26,840 nucleotides of DNA from CAZFYZ01 sp964523735 (lineage in GTDB: Bacteria > Armatimonadota > UBA5829), in contig CAZFYZ010000045.1 of NCBI GenBank assembly GCA_964523735.1, positions 1 to 26,840 on the forward strand. The letters are read 5' to 3'. A program made the position numbers and the translations under genes. Below the pieces are notes generated by a model. It was given only the letters and a program-made list of their open reading frames with translations, was not told where the DNA came from and did no database searches. This document shows, in pieces, positions 22,487-26,840 of the stretch (position 1 is the first letter of the stretch; every line of letters starts with the position of its first letter).

Positions 22487-23860
22487 CTAGCCTATGGCGT
22501 CAGTGCCCATGTAGGGTCGGAGCACTTCGGGCACTTCTATTGTGCCGTCGGGGTGCTGGTAGTTCTCGAGTATCGACACCACCAGCCTCGGCAGGGCGAC
22601 GCCGGAGCCATTGAGCGTGTGGACGAAGTCGAGCTTTGCGCCCGCCTCCGGCCTGTAGCGTATGTTGGCGCGGCGGGCCTGGAACGCCTCGAAGTTCGAG
22701 CAGCTCGAGACCTCCAGCCACTTGTCCACGCCCGGGGCGAACAGCTCCAGGTCGTAGCACTTGGCCGCGGAGAAGCTTATGTCGCCGGAGGCCAGCAGCA
22801 CTACTCTGTAGGGCAGGCCAAGCTTGCGCAGCACGGTCTCCGCGTTGGCCAGCAGCTTCTCGTGCTCGTCATAAGAAGTCTCTGGGGTGGTGAACTTAAC
22901 CAGCTCCACCTTGTCGAACTCGTGCACTCTCAAGAGGCCGCGCGTATCCTTGCCTGCGGAGCCCGCCTCCCGACGGAAGCAGGCCGTGTAGGCGGTGAAG
23001 TAAATCGGGAGCTGCGCGGCGTCCAGAATCTCGTCGTTGAACATGTTGGTCACGGGCACTTCGGCGGTGGGCACCAGGAACAGGTCATCGTCCTTGTCCG
23101 TGTGGTACATATCGAACTCGAACTTGGGTAGCTGGCCGGTGCCGGTCATCGCCCTGCGGTTGGCTACGAACGGCGGGAAGACCTCGGTATAGCCGTGCTC
23201 GCTGGTGTGCAGGTCGAGCATCCAGTTGAAGAGCGATCTCTGCAGCCTTGCGCCCAGCCCCTTGTAGAGAATGAACCCACTGCCCGCTATCTTGCTGCCG
23301 CGCTCGAAGTCGATAATGTCCAGCGCTGTAGCCAGTTCCCAATGAGGGACGGGCTCAAACGTGAACTCGCGCTTTTCGCCCTCATAGCGCACCACCTGGT
23401 TGCCGGACTCATCCTTGGCGAGCGGCGTGCTCTCGTGCGGCATGTTGGGGATGTTCATGAGCGCGTCGTTGAGTTCGGACTCAAGCTCGGCTATCTCGGA
23501 GTCCATCTGCTTGATGCGCTGGCTGACGTCGCGCATGCGCTCAATCTCGGAGATCGCGTCCTGCTTGTCGGTGCGGCCTCGAATGGCGGACTGTTGGAGG
23601 CATTTGCGACCATGCAGAACCGNNNNNNNNNNCATCCGCTCTATCTCAGCAGACGCGTCCTGCTTGTCGCGCTTCATCTGCGCAATGTGCTCGGAAACGC
23701 TATTACGCTCGGCCTTGAGCTGCTCTACGTCATAGAGCATCGCGCGGCGCTTCTCATCCAGGGATAGGAACTGGTCGAGCAGGACGGGGTCTGTGTTCTT
23801 CCAGATCATGCCCTGCCGCACGCGCTCCGGCTCGGCTCTTACAAACTTGGCATCAAGCAT
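22487..23860 (-). CDS. serS: Serine-tRNA ligase (with assembly gap in N-terminal arm)
   Basis: A class II aminoacyl-tRNA synthetase. The N-terminal ~110 residues form the tRNA-binding coiled-coil arm. The catalytic domain shows motif 2 (FRREAGSAGKDTRG) and motif 3 (LNGSGVALPRL), plus EVSSCSNFEAFQARR. ATG 23860 is supported by a near-perfect promoter. The gap at 23623-23632 lies in the arm. The twelve residues DKQDASAEIERM before it recur as DKQDAISEIERM after it, with sixteen non-family residues between, so this part is probably a scaffolding artefact and the true arm is shorter. The frame stays open through the gap. The window also encodes a tRNA-Ser. Confidence 0.94.
   Translation of the reverse strand: MLDAKFVRAEPERVRQGMIWKNTDPVLLDQFLSLDEKRRAMLYDVEQLKAERNSVSEHIAQMKRDKQDASAEIERMXXXXVLHGRKCLQQSAIRGRTDKQDAISEIERMRDVSQRIKQMDSEIAELESELNDALMNIPNMPHESTPLAKDESGNQVVRYEGEKREFTFEPVPHWELATALDIIDFERGSKIAGSGFILYKGLGARLQRSLFNWMLDLHTSEHGYTEVFPPFVANRRAMTGTGQLPKFEFDMYHTDKDDDLFLVPTAEVPVTNMFNDEILDAAQLPIYFTAYTACFRREAGSAGKDTRGLLRVHEFDKVELVKFTTPETSYDEHEKLLANAETVLRKLGLPYRVVLLASGDISFSAAKCYDLELFAPGVDKWLEVSSCSNFEAFQARRANIRYRPEAGAKLDFVHTLNGSGVALPRLVVSILENYQHPDGTIEVPEVLRPYMGTDAIG
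23623..23632. other. Assembly gap (10 N)
   Basis: Ten Ns inside serS, flanked by two different versions of the same coding segment. Confidence 0.99.
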
Positions 23861-23900
23861 CTATGGTTTCTCGCTTTCCAGGTTGGGTTCGGCAGTAGTC

Positions 23901-23930
23901 ATTATAGTTAGATGCATAGAGGAGCGTCAA
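23901..23930 (-). promoter_or_regulatory. Promoter of serS
   Basis: The minus strand reads TTGACG (23930-23925), an 18-base spacer and TATAAT (23906-23901). The predicted leader is about 34 bases. No T-box-like leader fits in this space. Confidence 0.8.
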
Positions 23931-23970
23931 CAGAACGTTAGAGTATGTATGTGTTCAGTCCTCTGCACAT

Positions 23971-24063
23971 GTCATTTCGAGCAGGGCGAGAAATCTGCTT
24001 TTGCCAGCCTTCGCTTTGGACGGCACGCGCGAAAAGCAGATTTCTCACTGCGTTCGAAATGAC
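23971..24063 (+). repeat. Long inverted repeat (GTCATTTCGA family), copy 4
   Basis: The 5' arm is GTCATTTCGAGCAGGGCGAG and on to AAATCTGCTTTTG; the 3' arm starts CGAAAAGCAGATTTC and ends CGAAATGAC. The central loop shares GCCAGCC with copy 1 and, inverted, with copy 2. Confidence 0.9.
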
Positions 24064-24122
24064 ATTCCCGCAATACTGAACACTCTCAAGAGTATGAGGC
24101 GCTCAGAAGCAACAATCATCCT

Positions 24123-24192
24123 CGTCATCCTAAGCCCTTTTCCTCGTCATCCTGAGCCTCCATGTCCGTCATCCTGAGCTTGACTCAGGATC
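24123..24192 (+). repeat. Three 22-base tandem units ending in a hairpin
   Basis: CGTCATCCT(A/G)AGC begins at 24123, 24145 and 24167, an exact 22-base period; the rest of each unit varies. The last unit runs into a perfect 8-bp hairpin ATCCTGAG-CTTGA-CTCAGGAT (24171-24191). Confidence 0.75.
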
Positions 24193-24341
24193 CAGAGCCA
24201 GTGGATGCAGCGAACTTTCTGCGAAATAGCCGTGTCTAAACTAAAGGGTTCCGCCCGCTTGCCGGATAAGTCATGTACCGGCAGAGCGCGCAGGTCCGCG
24301 CAACTTCCGGCGGCCTATCCTTTTCGAGAGAGGTGGTTGAG

Positions 24342-25760
24342 ATGCACAAAGCGTGGATTCTGCCTGCCGTGTGGCTGCTCCTCTTGTCTTGCGCGGCGGG
24401 CGCGAAGGCTGCTTCGCGAAACCAGACGGAGGTCAAGGTCCAAGGGATCGTGACCTGCATCGAACCCGACCAATGCTACATCGAGGCCCTCGATCACTCC
24501 AGTGGGATCTGGGTTCTCGGCTCCACAGCAAGAGTCGGCCTCGGAGACCCGGCGGCTGCCCGTGGGACGCCCGGCGTGATAATGGGCGAACCCGTGGTGT
24601 TCGATGCCCACATACACCCTCACACTGGCAAGAAGTTTACGATCGAACCCCTCGAACTCCCTAACATCGCCCTCGGCGGCGGCTCCGGCCTCTATCCGTG
24701 GATATGTGACTATATCCAGTATGATGAACCCAGATGGATCGACAAGTGGACCTGTGTCTACGGCGAATGGGCGCCGGCAACCGGAGACTACAACGTCGGT
24801 CTGCTGGTGACGACATCCGGTATCGTCAGATCGATCTGCGAATCCCCGATCAACGGCGCTAAGTGGATCTACATCGACGATGACACCGGCGTTGTCGCCG
24901 ACTTCGGTGACAAGGGCGTGCTCGTCTACACTGATGCCGAACTCCTGATGGGCGACACCGTAAGCGTCACCGGCATCTCCAGCACCGAACCCTCCCTCGA
25001 TACCCCGTCTCTCGACACGCCCAACCGCCTTGTGAGGGTAGTCAGGACGCGGGATGCGGGAGACGTGGAGGTATTGGCGCACCAGCAAGGACCGACCTTT
25101 CCGTTTTCGGATGAGTTCGACTCGCCGACTCTCGACCCACGGTGGCTGGTCATACCCTTCAACGGCAGCGTATCGACCACGTCTCAACCGGGCTACCTGG
25201 CCATAACGATCGATGTGGGGGCCAAGAGCAGCGGTATCAACAGTTATCCGATCGGCCCGGAAGTCGTACAGGCAGTGCATGGGGACTGGGTGATCGACGT
25301 CAGACTACGGGCAGAGCAGTTCCAGGATGCCGGAATGAAGGCATGGATCCTGCTGGGCTTTAAGCACTCGCCAATGGACTGGGAGTTGCGTTATTCCAAG
25401 ACGATGCAAGGCTTCTTGGGACCGTGGCTCGTTCGGTTTTCCTATGAGACGCGCTCTGGGCTGCCACCCGGCACTCTGGTCTGGACTGGCACCATGCAGT
25501 GGCCTTCAGACGTCGTCGTGCTTCCTGCCGACACTTGCTACTACAGGTTGACCAAGATAGGGGGACAGGTAGGTATCGAATACAGCTTTGACGGTCTAAC
25601 TTACCAGCCTGGCGTACAATTCGCCGATCCAGACCGGACGGATTATGACTACTTCACCCTCAGCAGTTTTCTGGAGTCAGGAAAGAACACCGAGCCGTTC
25701 ACCTACTACATCGACTACGTCCGCTTCACACCTATCCGACAACCCGGAGGCCAGCAATGA
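24342..25760 (+). CDS. Exported protein with OB-like and concanavalin-like parts
   Basis: A 472-residue protein. The N-terminus is a signal peptide (hydrophobic ~5-20) with LLLLSCAAG, which may be a lipobox at Cys17, or signal peptidase I may cut after AKA. Residues ~28-240 hold two beta-rich segments of the form VxVxGIVT...CYIEALD and TTSGIVRS...YIDDDTGVV...VSVTGISS, resembling OB-fold repeats. From ~265 on, FSDEFDSPTLDPRW ... PGYLAITI resembles the concanavalin/LamG-like domain found after GH43 or in DUF1349 proteins. No catalytic residues are recognised, so a carbohydrate- or surface-binding role is possible. ATG 24342 has AGAGGTGG upstream. The stop overlaps the next start (ATGA), so the two genes are coupled. 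Confidence 0.72.
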   Translation: MHKAWILPAVWLLLLSCAAGAKAASRNQTEVKVQGIVTCIEPDQCYIEALDHSSGIWVLGSTARVGLGDPAAARGTPGVIMGEPVVFDAHIHPHTGKKFTIEPLELPNIALGGGSGLYPWICDYIQYDEPRWIDKWTCVYGEWAPATGDYNVGLLVTTSGIVRSICESPINGAKWIYIDDDTGVVADFGDKGVLVYTDAELLMGDTVSVTGISSTEPSLDTPSLDTPNRLVRVVRTRDAGDVEVLAHQQGPTFPFSDEFDSPTLDPRWLVIPFNGSVSTTSQPGYLAITIDVGAKSSGINSYPIGPEVVQAVHGDWVIDVRLRAEQFQDAGMKAWILLGFKHSPMDWELRYSKTMQGFLGPWLVRFSYETRSGLPPGTLVWTGTMQWPSDVVVLPADTCYYRLTKIGGQVGIEYSFDGLTYQPGVQFADPDRTDYDYFTLSSFLESGKNTEPFTYYIDYVRFTPIRQPGGQQ

Positions 25761-26602
25761 AGAGGCTATCAGTGACAGACATAGCGATCAGCCTGACGGT
25801 TCTTGCTGTTGCGGCGTTCACTCTGGCGCCCGCGATTGCTCGCATCCAGCGAACGCCAGCCGAAGCCAAGTGTCAGGCCAACCTCCAGCGGGTTGCCGAA
25901 GCGATGGCGCTCTATCTCGAAGACAACAACCGCCGCTACCCTACAAACAGGGCGTGGAGCGGGGCCTTCTTGGGGCCAATCGGAAACATTGTCAACCTTA
26001 CAGATCCAACGTGGGACACAAGGTTCAGATACGGAATCACGTGGGTTGAGGGGCTGTACCCTTACACCAATCAAAGAGCGGAAGCGACTGGCCAGGACGC
26101 AGCCAGTTTCTGGCGCTGCCCCAATGCCTCAAGCGCGACGTTCCCGACAAACCCCACCAACCAGTTTCCAAGGGTCACAGTGGTTTTCAACGCCTGTCTC
26201 GTGGAGCAGCCCAGGATGATCGTCAGGAACAGCAGGAACCTGATGATGCTGAGGGAGATGGGAAGGCAGTGCACATCGTTGCTCAGGCCTTCAAATATGC
26301 TCCACAATCTGCCAAACGACGATGACAGGTACCCACCACAGTACCCGTTCCTGAACATGGCCGATACCCTGAAGACTAACCTACCGGCTTCCGAGTATCT
26401 GCTGCACGGCAACGGGTCCTACATCGTCTTCGTAGACGGGCATGTCAAGCACTTCACCATCGACTACTATCCAGCGCAGACTAAGATTACGGCCGCCCGC
26501 TGCTGGGATGCGGAGACGCGGCAGTGGTACAACTACTACTGGGCCAACCCAGAAAATGACGAACAGGTAAGGCTCAACAAGACCATCGCAATCTCGCCCT
26601 AG
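25757..26602 (+). CDS. Pseudopilin-like protein with H-X9-DG motif
   Basis: A 281-residue protein. The N-terminus has a single hydrophobic helix (8-27) followed by CQANLQRVAEAMALYLEDNN, which parallels the CxxNLKQIGxAxxxYxxD region of DUF1559/H-X9-DG pseudopilins common in Planctomycetes and Armatimonadota. His217 is followed by exactly nine residues and Asp227-Gly228, then HVK, the H-X9-DG signature. The usual prepilin cleavage site G/FTLIE is missing: the sequence reads KRLSVTDIAIS, with Asp7 where the conserved Glu would stand. It may be uncleaved or processed differently. It overlaps the upstream exported gene by four bases (ATGA), suggesting joint function at the cell surface. Confidence 0.78.
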   Translation: MKRLSVTDIAISLTVLAVAAFTLAPAIARIQRTPAEAKCQANLQRVAEAMALYLEDNNRRYPTNRAWSGAFLGPIGNIVNLTDPTWDTRFRYGITWVEGLYPYTNQRAEATGQDAASFWRCPNASSATFPTNPTNQFPRVTVVFNACLVEQPRMIVRNSRNLMMLREMGRQCTSLLRPSNMLHNLPNDDDRYPPQYPFLNMADTLKTNLPASEYLLHGNGSYIVFVDGHVKHFTIDYYPAQTKITAARCWDAETRQWYNYYWANPENDEQVRLNKTIAISP

Positions 26603-26650
26603 ACCCCAGACACGCACCGGCGTCTCCGGCACAGGTGGCGCAAAGACCAC

Positions 26651-26676
26651 CGGCGTCGGAGACGCCTGCTACAACG
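26651..26676 (+). repeat. Half copy of the double-hairpin element
   Basis: GGCGTC-GGA-GACGCC-T-GCTACAACG is identical to the right half of the element at 2733-2780, including flanking bases. Confidence 0.75.
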
Positions 26677-26695
26677 TGTTGACGTCAGAACCCTA

Positions 26696-26760
26696 TCATT
26701 CTGAGCGGAGTGAAGAACCTCGGCCCGAAAAGCAGATTCCTCGCTGCGCTCGGAATGACG
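26696..26760 (+). repeat. Diverged long inverted repeat, copy 5
   Basis: The right arm, from CGAAAAGCAGATTCC to CGGAATGACG, resembles the family's 3' arm; the left arm TCATTCTGAGCGGAGTGAAG is more diverged and the loop is very short. The bases after it (26761-26840) show no gene. Confidence 0.6.
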
Positions 26761-26840
26761 AGTAATCAGGGCCTATCTCGCGTCGGTGTACACTAGTCAA
26801 TGATGTGTTACAGTGCATGCCCATGCTCCTGGAGCACTTG

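Larger units (their letters stand above)
23861..24341. other. 481-base intergenic region between divergent genes
   Basis: It holds the serS promoter on the minus strand, a long inverted repeat, three 22-base tandem units and a small hairpin (TGCCGG 24260-24265 with CCGGCA 24278-24283). No convincing protein or RNA gene was seen, and no clear promoter for the plus-strand gene at 24342. Confidence 0.7.

Noticed and set aside
24236..25280. Large minus-strand open frames opposite the exported OB/concanavalin-like gene
   Set aside because: They mirror the coding strand; the plus-strand gene has a signal peptide, ribosome binding site and coupling to the next gene.

Overview
The window is a GC-rich bacterial chromosome segment of about 27 kb with two scaffold gaps (N runs at 4690-4699 and 23623-23632), so it probably comes from a draft or metagenome assembly. 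Three things suggest a deep-branching environmental phylum, Armatimonadota-like or a neighbour: the gene order tmk - c-di-AMP receptor - holB (shared with Firmicutes-type genomes), a pseudopilin-like protein with an H-X9-DG motif, and many short palindromic intergenic repeats. This placement is inference; there is no rRNA here. Several genes appear to start with TTG preceded by a strong GGAGG-type ribosome binding site.

Layout. 1-1600: 3' part of a GH38 alpha-mannosidase. 1614-1898: hairpins, tRNA-Ser(UGA) on the minus strand, and divergent promoters for the tRNA and rpoZ. 1997-8596 (+): rpoZ with a long acidic tail, dnaJ, an ankyrin-repeat gene, prmA, rsmE and a Ycf45-like R3H ATPase. These are house-keeping genes for transcription, protein folding, and ribosome modification. 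8718-9815 (-): a tandem pair of small membrane-anchored coiled-coil proteins and an unknown 106-residue protein. 9955-13884 (+): lepA, a nucleotidyltransferase and a 1-Cys peroxiredoxin; a diverged copy of the last 54 bp of lepA lies beyond the nucleotidyltransferase. 13956-14969 (-): a secreted calcineurin-like phosphoesterase. 15124-17443 (+): tmk, the c-di-AMP receptor and holB. 17564-19212 (+): an exported MsrB-MsrA fusion and a cysteine-rich DUF3795-type protein. 19193-23860 (-): serS, lipA, pdhA and pdhB in that transcriptional order, linking lipoyl synthesis to an alpha-ketoacid dehydrogenase E1. 24342-26602 (+): two translationally coupled exported proteins, one with OB-like and concanavalin-like parts and one pseudopilin-like. 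26603-26840: repeats only.

The intergenic spaces hold at least three repeat families. One is a 48-bp double-hairpin element bounded by TTGTAG/CTACAA; one copy supplies the stop codon of rsmE. The second is an 85-95 bp long inverted repeat whose 3' arm is identical in four copies, all in the same orientation. The third is a G-rich 38-bp element around the lepA and R3H loci. No complete novel defence or biosynthetic system was found. The most unusual structure is the nucleotidyltransferase islet bracketed by two synonymous-diverged copies of the lepA 3' end.
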